Origin: Lentisphaerae bacterium ADurb.Bin082
Lineage (GTDB): Bacteria; Verrucomicrobiota; Lentisphaeria; Oligosphaerales; Oligosphaeraceae
DNA: 64,000 bases
NCBI GenBank assembly: GCA_002070945.1
Contig: MWEG01000117.1
Location: 124,001 to 188,000 of the forward strand
Direction: 5' to 3'
How positions within the stretch are numbered: position 1 is the first letter of the stretch; each line of letters begins with the position of its first letter. A program made the translations under genes and the position numbers. The notes under the pieces were generated by a model. That model did not search any database and had not been told where the DNA came from. It worked only from the letters and a program-made list of their open reading frames with translations. Shown here piece after piece: positions 26,309-34,538 of the stretch.

Positions 26309-27031
26309 ATGAAACAATCGGATAAACAATGCAAGCAGCGCCGAGGATTCACCCTGGTGGAATTGATGGTGGTCATCGTCATCATCGCTGTCATCCTCGG
26401 CATCACTGCGCCAGCTTTCCGGAAACTGGCTACCGGTAGCGCCGTCGACAGCGCCGCACGCATGGTCTCGTCGCAACTGAGCCTCGCAAGGGCAGAGGCA
26501 ATCTCGCGGAGACAGCACGTTGCCGTGATTATGCCGGGGGCAGACTTCGTGCAGGACGCTGCCAACGACACCAACATCTACCGCTACCAGAGCTTCCGGG
26601 CAGCGATTGTGGAGGCGTCGGCAACGGTCGGTGAATACACATTCGTTCAGTGGATTGAAGGCACAGATTGGACATTTCTGCCAACGGGCGCTTTGATCAT
26701 TGAGGCCGATGACGATGTCGATGAATTAACTGCCGCAACTCCACATGCTCCGGTGGGTTCCGGAAGCACATGGACAATCGGCGATGGAATCATTCACGAA
26801 GTTAACGATGGTTCCAGCCCTGCCAAGATTTTTGATGTCGCTTCGGTCACCAACAACGAAGTCCGCGCTGTTGTTTTCAAACCCAATGGTCGTTGCGCCT
26901 CAAAGGTTTATGTGACTATCATGGAGGGCGTGGTGGCCACCCCCACCGGGAATTATGAGCGTGAAAATATGAGCAACATCCGCGTCATGGAGATCAACGC
27001 CTACACCGGCCAGATCAGGTTCCTGTTTTAA
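26309..27031 (+). CDS. GspH-like pseudopilin
   Basis: 240 residues. A short basic leader ends in RRG before FTLVELMVVIVIIAVILGI, a canonical type IV prepilin/type II pseudopilin signal with glycine at -1 and glutamate at +5 (start residue F). The segment after the N-terminal helix (AARMVSSQLSLARAEAISRR) matches the GspH/FimT family pattern. The globular part is unlike enterobacterial GspH and longer. It is the first gene of a cluster with I-, J- and K-like genes in the classical order. It would be cleaved by a prepilin peptidase not encoded here and inserted in the inner membrane. Confidence 0.85.
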   Translation: MKQSDKQCKQRRGFTLVELMVVIVIIAVILGITAPAFRKLATGSAVDSAARMVSSQLSLARAEAISRRQHVAVIMPGADFVQDAANDTNIYRYQSFRAAIVEASATVGEYTFVQWIEGTDWTFLPTGALIIEADDDVDELTAATPHAPVGSGSTWTIGDGIIHEVNDGSSPAKIFDVASVTNNEVRAVVFKPNGRCASKVYVTIMEGVVATPTGNYERENMSNIRVMEINAYTGQIRFLF

Positions 27032-27095
27032 CAGCGAAGAGACGTCGGTATAGCGTTGCCGTCGCATAAATAACCTCGAACACAGGCGACTTGCC

Positions 27096-27662
27096 ATGCG
27101 AACAAAACACTGCTTCAATATGGTAGAAATCATGCTCGCCCTTGGCGTCTGCGCCATCGGCGTGTGCAGCATTATGGTTCTTTTCCCTGTCGGCTCAGCC
27201 GCCACCCGCGACGCAGCCATGGAAACATACGCCGCCCATGCTGCCGACCAAATGCTGCATTATTTGAAGTATTCAATGCAGCTGAATAATACCGCATGGG
27301 GAAATGTTGTTAACTCAGAATTGCCGGCCACCAAGCCAATAATTGATGTTGTCGATTACGAAACGGGTTGGGGTTCAGCGCCCACGGATTTTCCGACCAT
27401 TTTTCCCAAAAGTGGGACGCCAGGCGTATATCAAATTATTTCTTGGCGCGGCTCTGGTACGCCAAGTTTAAGCACCTCCGGTCAAATTGAATTTCGTGCC
27501 ATTATGAATGTTTGGTATGAGTCCACACAGCTTGCGGGTGTGGATCAATACTTCGCGGTTCGCTTGAATGCCGAAGTCTGCTGGCCAGCGGAATTGCCGC
27601 CTGCATCAAGGCAGAAGGTCACCTACAGCCTTGAGGTGTTCAATCCAAACTACCTGAATTGA
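27096..27662 (+). CDS. GspI-like pseudopilin with cysteine at -1
   Basis: 188 residues. The N-terminus MRTKHC|FNMVEIMLALGVCAIGVCSIMVLFPVG is a prepilin signal in which the residue before the cleavage phenylalanine is cysteine instead of glycine; glutamate +5 is kept. The long hydrophobic helix with A-L-G-V-C pattern and its place between H- and J-like genes suggest a GspI role (minor tip pseudopilin). It starts 64 bp after the previous stop. Similar genes form part of the 'Verru_Chthon cassette' described in Verrucomicrobia, as far as family knowledge allows. Confidence 0.75.
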   Translation: MRTKHCFNMVEIMLALGVCAIGVCSIMVLFPVGSAATRDAAMETYAAHAADQMLHYLKYSMQLNNTAWGNVVNSELPATKPIIDVVDYETGWGSAPTDFPTIFPKSGTPGVYQIISWRGSGTPSLSTSGQIEFRAIMNVWYESTQLAGVDQYFAVRLNAEVCWPAELPPASRQKVTYSLEVFNPNYLN

Positions 27663-27688
27663 AGTTTCATCTAAGGAGACTAGCCAGT

Positions 27689-28438
27689 ATGAAAAGGCCA
27701 GTCAGATATACGAAAACACACTATACCCTCGTGGAAATCATGGTCGCCATAGCGATCCTGGTCATCATGATGGGCTTCCTTTTTCAATTCGTGATTGGCG
27801 CCCAGCGCATCTGGTCGTCTTCAGAAAGCACGTCGAATACCTTTGATCAAGCTCAAATTGTATTGCAACTGATCGAAAATGACTTGCAATCCACGCTGTA
27901 CGCCAATGACAAAGAATATCCAGGGCACTCAATTCCTATGGGCGTGAAACGGACCGGAAGCTTGCTTGATAACAAGCTGTTCATGGTCGCCCCCGATTCC
28001 AGCGCTTCGGGTAATGTCGGCGTCTTTCTGGTGATGTATGCCCTGGATAATAATGAATTATCTCGGTATGTGTTTGACTCGCCTATTCCCGGCTACGCAA
28101 ACCCGCATTGCTTCTATGGTTTTGATCCGGTAACTACTCCCGGACAAGCCAGCGCGTTCATGGGGCTTTTGGATGTCTTGGAAGGTGATAATACTAAAAA
28201 GAATGTCCTTGCCACGGGAGTGCAAGAAGTCAGATTGGACTATATGCCTAATACACCCTTGGCCGGAGCAAATTTTTTCACTTCGGTTCCAAGCGCTGTA
28301 AGAATAACCCTGACTGTTTACGATGCTAGAGCTGTGCAGCGCCTGCTTGACCAAGGCTTGGCTGCCTCCAGCACCCCCGTTACGGACAAAATAGACGAAA
28401 CGACGCGGGTCTTTACTAAGGTGATTTTCATGCGTTGA
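27689..28438 (+). CDS. GspJ-like pseudopilin
   Basis: 249 residues from ATG 27689, which has AAGGAGA nine bases upstream (the frame opens at 27659). The leader ends THY before TLVEIMVAIAILVIMMGFLFQFVIG; the cleavage-site residue is unusual but glutamate +5 and the helix are present. The downstream segment (FDQAQIVLQLIENDLQSTLYAN) matches the pattern of GspJ, in which two helices precede the beta domain. It is third in the H-I-J-K order. Confidence 0.8.
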   Translation: MKRPVRYTKTHYTLVEIMVAIAILVIMMGFLFQFVIGAQRIWSSSESTSNTFDQAQIVLQLIENDLQSTLYANDKEYPGHSIPMGVKRTGSLLDNKLFMVAPDSSASGNVGVFLVMYALDNNELSRYVFDSPIPGYANPHCFYGFDPVTTPGQASAFMGLLDVLEGDNTKKNVLATGVQEVRLDYMPNTPLAGANFFTSVPSAVRITLTVYDARAVQRLLDQGLAASSTPVTDKIDETTRVFTKVIFMR

Positions 28439-28594
28439 TGTGTGGCAAAACTGTGGTTTGAGCAAGGTGATAGGTTCGTATGTCCAGTTGTTTTCAGTAT
28501 GTCGGCAAAGGCGCCGCATGGATCCAGAGCGGCGAAAGACTGCAGTATGGCCTTTGGGAATTATGTTGACAGCGTGACGAATAGGGGATGATAT

Positions 28595-31459
28595 ATGAAA
28601 AAAAGGCCTGATGACAATCAACGCGGCTCGGCCTTGCTTCTGACCTTGGGAATTCTTTCTCTGGTCCTTATTCTGGCCATGAGCTTCGCGTTTACCGCCC
28701 GCACTAACCGCCAGGTGGCCAAAGTCAATGCCGACCAGGTCAAGGCGCGGCTGCTGGCAGAGTCCGGCTGGCAGAGGGCAAGGGCTGCCATGGAATGGCA
28801 GTTTGGCATCACGACGTACGACAACACTACGAATACATTTGCCAAGACCGGCACTTATTATTATCCTCCTGTGGACGGCCGACTGGGATTTTCAGACGCC
28901 GTCAAGATGACGCGAAATGTTTATGAACAGCGCTACATAGCCATGCCAGCGACGGATGATTCGGCAGAGTCCTTCAACAGGTTAGGTGCAATTCTCAGTC
29001 AGCGCAGCGCACTGGTCGCTGACTTGACGCCGAACCTGGGGACAGCTCGGTTCCAGACAGTCCTTGACGACAGCGGCGATGTTGTCGGGCGTCTTGGCTT
29101 TTTGGTTCTGGAGGAAGGCGGCAAATTTGATATCAATCAATTGGTTTCGCCAAATGCAAATCCAAATGGCAACATCCCCTTTGTCCAGCCCGGCGCAGGC
29201 AATCTATACGAGCAATTGGCGAAATTCGATCAGACATTTAACGCAGCTAATGATTTCTACTATAATATCTTGGGAAATTATTCCGTTGCCAGTTACGCTG
29301 AGAATGCCACAAAACGGTTGGGTCTGTGCATCCAGGAGCTTGATGTCATCAACAACTCGTTTGTTACCGGTCGGCCGCAAGGATTTGCCACGACGAGAGC
29401 CGAGTGGTTCTCTTATGATCACCTGAAAAGAGAACTTGGTACGACATTCACTGACAAGTACCTGGCCTATCGCTTCTTTAGCGGCAAGGACATTGAAGCG
29501 TATTGGGATGTGGACCCGGCAGCGGCGTACAGTTCCTCGGTTGAGCGTCAGCGCTTTGACATCACCGGCTTTGAATGGCGTGATGCAATGTTGGGAAGTT
29601 ATTATGATAGCACTAACAAACCTAATCCCAACAACAGCGGCTGGCAGTTTAGAGATGCTACTGGTGGACCTTCAGCAGGAACTCCAGGGGCTTCTGCCTA
29701 TGCACGAGCGCTGGTGGCTGCCTTAATCAATGACGTTCAACGGCCTGCATTCTGGGATGGTTCAACTCCCCCCCAGCCGGCTCAAGTTAATCGTGTCGAA
29801 CAGTCTACGCTGACTTTTCCCGGCGGGTTTGGCATTCCGGCTTTGCGAAGCATGACTGGCTCGTATACGACTCTTAATCAACAGGTAGCTGCTAACCTGG
29901 TTGATTACAGTGACTCTGATTCTTGGGCTACTGTGCCGTCGACTGTGACTTGGGCGGCTGTGCCTACCACTGAAATAGACTATTGCGGCAACGAAAAAGT
30001 GCCTTATTTCAATGAAGTGGCCTGCCGGATCCTTGTCGATAAGGCGATGACAGAAACTCCTCCCCCGGGCAGCGGTGTCTATACGTACACATATCGCCTA
30101 CGTCTTGTGCCCTCCGTTGAAATGGTGAATATTTTTGAAGAAAACTTGACTACTGGCGACTGCCGTGTGCAGATAAAAGGCCGTTGGGAATTTGAGGCCG
30201 ATGGTGCACCTGTAGCTTCAGCAGACTTTGACATTCCATTTGATTTTTCCGGCCTTACTGTGCAGGCGGCATCCTATGAGGTGTATCCTTTTTCTGAAGA
30301 TATTACAGTTAATCCCTCGGCGTTGTTGCATCAAGTTGTTGACCGTCCAATCGATTATGTCAACCCCCAGTACAAGATTTCTATCGCGGCTGTTTATATG
30401 GTGTCAGGGACGTCAGGAGACATTGACAAAATCAGCGATGTTGCTCTTTGGAATGCGACGACGCCAGTAGTGGAATGTGTGATTCCCATAACCAGCAGTG
30501 GACAGCAGATTTTCTATCACAACCTGGAAGCCAAGGATCCGCGGTGCAACCACCGCAGCGAGCACTGGACTCTTAATGATACGTGTTCAGGGGGTGGATG
30601 CAGCATGCCTGCTGCTGGCTTCCACACGACAGACCATTGTTTTACCTTGAACGACGACAACAATAACTTCGCCCCCAACCATGATGGTACGACCGAAGAC
30701 AAGGAGTTGGGCGTGACCTTTGCTGGCACCAAGAAGACCTTCTCCACCGCGTTTATCCGCAATGCTCCGATGGAGACGCTATGGGAGCTTGGCGCCATCC
30801 ATCGCGGCGAGCCCTATCGGACGATTAACTTGAATAAATTTTCTGCCACGGTTGGCGGTTATGCCGCTGGTGATGCCTTGATTCTTGACCAGGTGAAAAT
30901 TGGCCCGGCGAAATTCTGCCGGGGCAAGTTCAACCCCAATGCGCGCAATCCGCAGGCCATTGCAGACTTGCTGTCTGGGATTGACGCAACCGCCTACGAT
31001 AACATGACGACTGTCGGTGGGCCCGTGGCTGCGGGAAGCATAGTTTTTGCTGGCACTCCGAGCCAATATCGCGGGCAGTTCGTGGATTCGGCGCTGTCTG
31101 GATTGGTCACTGCGGCGGCAGACGACCGTACGGCTGAAGCCTATATCGGCAAGACCGCGCACCTGCTGTCAACGCGCCATGATGCCTATACCGTGATTAT
31201 AGTCGCTCAGGCCATGCGCGACTTGACATCAGACGGCGTTTCCTGGACGAACGGCCCGGAAAGCGCCACCCCGGATCCGATTCTGAAAACATTGATCAAT
31301 CCGACGGAATATACCTATACGCCGATTCCGCCGCCTGCTTTGCCTTCAGCAACCAGGTATTGTAGCATTCTGGCGACACAGGTGATGATGGCGCATGTGG
31401 TTCGGGATGCCTGGAAAAATGAATATGAAATTGTCCAGTTCAGATATTTGGAGGATTAG
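28595..31459 (+). CDS. Very large GspK/PilX-like protein
   Basis: 954 residues. N-terminus NQRGSALLLTLGILSLVLILAMSFAFTARTNRQVAKVNADQVKARLLAESGWQRA has the G-S-A-L cleavage region, hydrophobic helix and the 'AE/ESG...RA' signature of GspK/PilX-type proteins, which lack glutamate +5 and cap the pseudopilus tip. Usual GspK is about 320 residues; this one is about three times longer, with a large central insertion that includes a cysteine cluster (DTCSGGGCSMPAAGFHTTDHC). The region GGKFDINQLV matches the GspK domain where LINLN is usual. It could be a surface adhesin or enzyme at the tip; that is an inference. Confidence 0.82.
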   Translation: MKKRPDDNQRGSALLLTLGILSLVLILAMSFAFTARTNRQVAKVNADQVKARLLAESGWQRARAAMEWQFGITTYDNTTNTFAKTGTYYYPPVDGRLGFSDAVKMTRNVYEQRYIAMPATDDSAESFNRLGAILSQRSALVADLTPNLGTARFQTVLDDSGDVVGRLGFLVLEEGGKFDINQLVSPNANPNGNIPFVQPGAGNLYEQLAKFDQTFNAANDFYYNILGNYSVASYAENATKRLGLCIQELDVINNSFVTGRPQGFATTRAEWFSYDHLKRELGTTFTDKYLAYRFFSGKDIEAYWDVDPAAAYSSSVERQRFDITGFEWRDAMLGSYYDSTNKPNPNNSGWQFRDATGGPSAGTPGASAYARALVAALINDVQRPAFWDGSTPPQPAQVNRVEQSTLTFPGGFGIPALRSMTGSYTTLNQQVAANLVDYSDSDSWATVPSTVTWAAVPTTEIDYCGNEKVPYFNEVACRILVDKAMTETPPPGSGVYTYTYRLRLVPSVEMVNIFEENLTTGDCRVQIKGRWEFEADGAPVASADFDIPFDFSGLTVQAASYEVYPFSEDITVNPSALLHQVVDRPIDYVNPQYKISIAAVYMVSGTSGDIDKISDVALWNATTPVVECVIPITSSGQQIFYHNLEAKDPRCNHRSEHWTLNDTCSGGGCSMPAAGFHTTDHCFTLNDDNNNFAPNHDGTTEDKELGVTFAGTKKTFSTAFIRNAPMETLWELGAIHRGEPYRTINLNKFSATVGGYAAGDALILDQVKIGPAKFCRGKFNPNARNPQAIADLLSGIDATAYDNMTTVGGPVAAGSIVFAGTPSQYRGQFVDSALSGLVTAAADDRTAEAYIGKTAHLLSTRHDAYTVIIVAQAMRDLTSDGVSWTNGPESATPDPILKTLINPTEYTYTPIPPPALPSATRYCSILATQVMMAHVVRDAWKNEYEIVQFRYLED

Positions 31460-31462
31460 TCT

Positions 31463-31984
31463 ATGCGACGGATATTACTGGCGTTGCTTTTGCTTTCGTT
31501 GTCGGGAATCGTGCTGGCTCAGGCTGTTGATGGGCGGCTGAATCGTCGGCAGCGCCAGCATCTTGATCTTTTTGCCAAGACGCAATATGCTATCCGGGAG
31601 GGAAAGACGCCGTCGGATAAGATTTTCAAGGCTTTCTACACATTTGTGGCGGCGTCCAATAAAGAGGCTATTGCTGTTAACCGAGACCGCGCCCAGAAGC
31701 TGATCGACCGAGCCAACCGGGCCTTGGCAGCTGGCAAGAATGATCAGGCAAGTCGCTTGGAGGAAGGTGCGAAGCTATACGCCAACATGGTGAAGTTGAA
31801 TGAGGCGATAGTCGAAGCCTTCGAAAAAAACAACTCAGTTCATTTGAGTCGGCTGATGTCGCAGTACTTGACCCTGGAAGCAGATATGACTAAAATAGGG
31901 TTGGAACTCCCGCCGCGTGATTGGTTTACCCCCCAAGAAGCCGAAAAGTGGATGGTCGCCATGGCGCAGGCGCGAAAAAAATGA
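31463..31984 (+). CDS. Small secreted helical protein in pseudopilin cluster
   Basis: 173 residues. ATG follows the GspK-like stop by 3 bp with GGAGGA upstream, so translation is probably coupled. Signal peptide MRRILLALLLLSLSGIVLAQA. The mature part is charged and alpha-helical (RAQKLIDRANRALAAGKNDQASRLEEGAKLYANMVKLN). Family not recognised. Its tight coupling to the GspK-like gene suggests a periplasmic partner of the pseudopilus or its cargo. Confidence 0.75.
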   Translation: MRRILLALLLLSLSGIVLAQAVDGRLNRRQRQHLDLFAKTQYAIREGKTPSDKIFKAFYTFVAASNKEAIAVNRDRAQKLIDRANRALAAGKNDQASRLEEGAKLYANMVKLNEAIVEAFEKNNSVHLSRLMSQYLTLEADMTKIGLELPPRDWFTPQEAEKWMVAMAQARKK

Positions 31985-32122
31985 CGGAAGATTTAGGCAC
32001 CGAAGGGGCGTCTTGAACCGTGAGCCACAGAGCGGCAAAGGCTCCCGAAGGGACGGGCGACAGCAAGCGCGAATCGCTACGCAAGTGATGTTTTTATTAG
32101 TAAAACAAGTCAGGATTTGATT

Positions 32123-32605
32123 ATGCGAAAGCATCCTTTTACTCTTCTTGAGCTGCTAAGTGTCATCATGATCATTGCGGTTCTGGCCGGGATTCTGCTC
32201 GGGGGGATGAATTATGCCTCACGCCGGGCTGATGAGGCCAAGACGCTGGCTACCATGGAGGAATTCGCAACCGCCCTGGAGGCGTTCCGGGTGGATCGAG
32301 GCTACTATCCGGTGGTTGCCGCCGCTGCGGTGCAAATCAGCAGTGCGAACGCTTGGAGTACCTTTTTGTCAGGTAACAGCAAGAATAACCGCCCCTACAT
32401 GGAGGGAATTGCGGATGGCGATGAGATCAAAGATGCTTATGGCAATACGTTTTGGTACGCCTGCCCCGGGACAAAAAATCCGCAGAAATATGATTTGTGG
32501 TCCAAGGGGCCGGATGGCCAGCACGGCGACAAAAAGGGCGGTGATACCGATGTGCCCGCCAATGCTGGCAAAGGCGACGATATCTGCAATTGGAAAAAGC
32601 GGTGA
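32123..32605 (+). CDS. GspG-like prepilin
   Basis: 160 residues. MRKHP|FTLLELLSVIMIIAVLAGILLGGMNYASRRADEAKTLATMEEFATALEAFRVDRGYYP carries the prepilin helix with proline at -1 and the GspG-type 'A/L..Y..D.G.YP' segment. The C-terminus has YDLWSKGPDGQHG, resembling the Y-D-L-W-S-x-G-x-D calcium loop typical of major pseudopilin GspG. A likely major subunit of the pseudopilus. Confidence 0.85.
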   Translation: MRKHPFTLLELLSVIMIIAVLAGILLGGMNYASRRADEAKTLATMEEFATALEAFRVDRGYYPVVAAAAVQISSANAWSTFLSGNSKNNRPYMEGIADGDEIKDAYGNTFWYACPGTKNPQKYDLWSKGPDGQHGDKKGGDTDVPANAGKGDDICNWKKR

Positions 32606-32801
32606 AGCAGATAGTGGACAGTTGGCGTTAGTAGACAAATAGCCAGGAGCGAGTGGTGAGCGCTTGAGTTTGCCGAGGACTTGTCAGAGATAATCATTGT
32701 TTTTTGCCTTTGAGCTGCAATAGCCCCCGGTGGGGCGTTATAAACATCGAAAGCAATTTTTAATTTATCGTGTCGTCATAATCAGGAAGGGATTTCAGAT
32801 C

Positions 32802-33413
32802 ATGAAAAAACGAGTATTCACCTTGGTGGAATTGCTGATTGTCATCGGCATCATCATCATTTTATCGGGCGTATTGCTGCCAGTGCTGGTTGGCGCTGGC
32901 AAGAAGGCAGACCAGACCAAGGCCAAGGCCGAAATTACGACCCTGGTCAATGCTATCAAGCACTTCGAAAGCACCTACGGGGTGCTGCCGATACCGGATG
33001 GCGCAGGAGAAGTTTTGACTCCTGCTGAATACACGCAGTTGATCTTGATTCTTCAGGCGGAGAACACGGCTGATGACGCCGCTGCCACCGCCCTGACTGC
33101 GGCTAATACCAATAAAAATTCCCGAAAAGTAAAATTTCTGGATATTGTAGGCAATAGACGTGGCGTATATGTTGACCCCTGGGATAGATTTTATAATGTC
33201 CTGCTTGACCATGACTATAATGGTGAAATTACGACAATACCAGCCGGTGTTAGCATAGCGCCTTCAACGCCTCTACGCTATTCTATCGTTGTCTGGAGTA
33301 CTGGCCCTGATGGGGCGAGTGCTCCTACTGCAAACGACAAACCCAACCGTGACAACGTGTATTCTTTTTCGACGTCGTGGAGCAAGGCAACAGGACATAC
33401 TATCGAACGCTGA
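32802..33413 (+). CDS. GspG-like prepilin, second copy
   Basis: 203 residues. AGGAAGGG lies upstream of ATG 32802. MKKRV|FTLVELLIVIGIIIILSGVLLPVLVGAGKKADQTKAKAEITTLVNAIKHFESTYGVLP has valine at -1. The C-terminal IVVWSTGPDGASA and the DPWD segment (VYVDPWDRFYNV) match the GspG calcium-loop pattern. It follows the first GspG-like gene by about 200 bp; the two differ in sequence, so they are not a recent duplication. Confidence 0.85.
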   Translation: MKKRVFTLVELLIVIGIIIILSGVLLPVLVGAGKKADQTKAKAEITTLVNAIKHFESTYGVLPIPDGAGEVLTPAEYTQLILILQAENTADDAAATALTAANTNKNSRKVKFLDIVGNRRGVYVDPWDRFYNVLLDHDYNGEITTIPAGVSIAPSTPLRYSIVVWSTGPDGASAPTANDKPNRDNVYSFSTSWSKATGHTIER

Positions 33414-33479
33414 GGATATAACGTAACAGCAGTGTCATCAAGTCATTAGGCTGTGTTTTCCATATAAAGGGGAAAAAAC

Positions 33480-34220
33480 ATGAAACGTCAATTTACTTTA
33501 GTTGAATTATTGGTTGTCATTGGCATCATTGCGATTTTGGCGGCGATCTTGCTGCCAGCTTTGGATTCTGCGCGCAAGAGCGCGGAGCAAGCGGCATGCG
33601 CCAACAACTTGAAGCAGATCGGCGCAGCCGATGCCCTTTTTGGCAATGATAACAAGAATTTGATCTGCCCGGATACGAATGCGTCCGCCAGTGGCTCGAT
33701 TGCTGACGCCTCCTGGGCGGCGATGTTGTATGAGTACATCAAGGATCCGAATGTGTTTTTCTGCGCTGCCGATGACAATGACAAGGCCGCCAGTTGCACC
33801 ACGATAACGGGCGCTGATTCGGCCTTCCCAATCAGTTATCTGGCTAATCGCGGCGTCCACAAGGCGACGATAGCGTCTGCCATCAAGCGTTACATTTGCG
33901 AGAGACCCTCTGGAACCGTGTCGTTTGGCCCGAGAAAGCACCCATATCAAGACGACTTTACTTTTTCAAGTAATAGGTCGTCCTTGGGATATGAAGCGCA
34001 CGCGACTTATAACACCTTTAAAAATAATGTCGCCGATTGCATGGACTTGGAGCGCCATGGCGCCAAAAAGACTCAGAATTTTGTGTTTGTCGATGGCCAC
34101 GTCGAGGGATTGACCAGCGAAGCGTTCACCAGCGCTGCTGCTCCGAGTGAACCAAGTCCGCCGCCGTCGCCGGATGCCCAGAAATACGGTTATTGGACGA
34201 TTTGGCCCACTCCTCCCTAA
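33480..34220 (+). CDS. Prepilin with H-X9-DG-type C-terminus
   Basis: 246 residues. AAGGGGAA precedes the [51 protein letters not shown] is the short-leader form common in Lentisphaerota and Planctomycetota, with glutamine at -1. The C-terminal [12 protein letters not shown] is the H-x-D-G-H segment of the H-X9-DG (DUF1559-like) prepilin group. Such proteins are abundant in PVC genomes and their job is mostly unknown. Last gene of the cluster; a strong terminator lies 237 bp downstream. Confidence 0.88.
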   Translation: MKRQFTLVELLVVIGIIAILAAILLPALDSARKSAEQAACANNLKQIGAADALFGNDNKNLICPDTNASASGSIADASWAAMLYEYIKDPNVFFCAADDNDKAASCTTITGADSAFPISYLANRGVHKATIASAIKRYICERPSGTVSFGPRKHPYQDDFTFSSNRSSLGYEAHATYNTFKNNVADCMDLERHGAKKTQNFVFVDGHVEGLTSEAFTSAAAPSEPSPPPSPDAQKYGYWTIWPTPP

Positions 34221-34538
34221 AATTGGGTTTGCAAAAGTACACCGTCCATCGTTGGGGCTTTTTGTGGGCAACCGTTTGAGGTGTTAACTTTTCTTTCGTA
34301 TGCCACGAAATCAGACTTTTCGCTTTTCTGAGGGGCGCTTAGCGGGCGGTGTTTTATTTGTCCCCAGTCTGCGTGTCCAAGGTGTTGCAGACAATCGTCA
34401 TGATGATGCATGAGCGCGGGACCGCAGGCGTCGGGCGTCAACCGCCTTCTTTTGCCCCACCGCTGGGCACTGATTAAACAATCGGTGCCCAGCGGTGGTT
34501 TTTTATTTCCCCCTACCTGTCTGTGCGCGATTTTCTCT
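34221..34538. other. Intergenic region between convergent genes
   Basis: 318 bp, with the terminator at 34457-34506. Nothing else supported. Confidence 0.6.
34457..34506 (+). terminator. Strong rho-independent terminator after the pseudopilin cluster
   Basis: CCACCGCTGGGCAC, TGATT, loop AAAC, then AATCGGTGCCCAGCGGTGG, followed by TTTTTTATTT on the plus strand. Nineteen-base stem with one mismatch. The minus strand has no T run after the stem. Confidence 0.85.
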
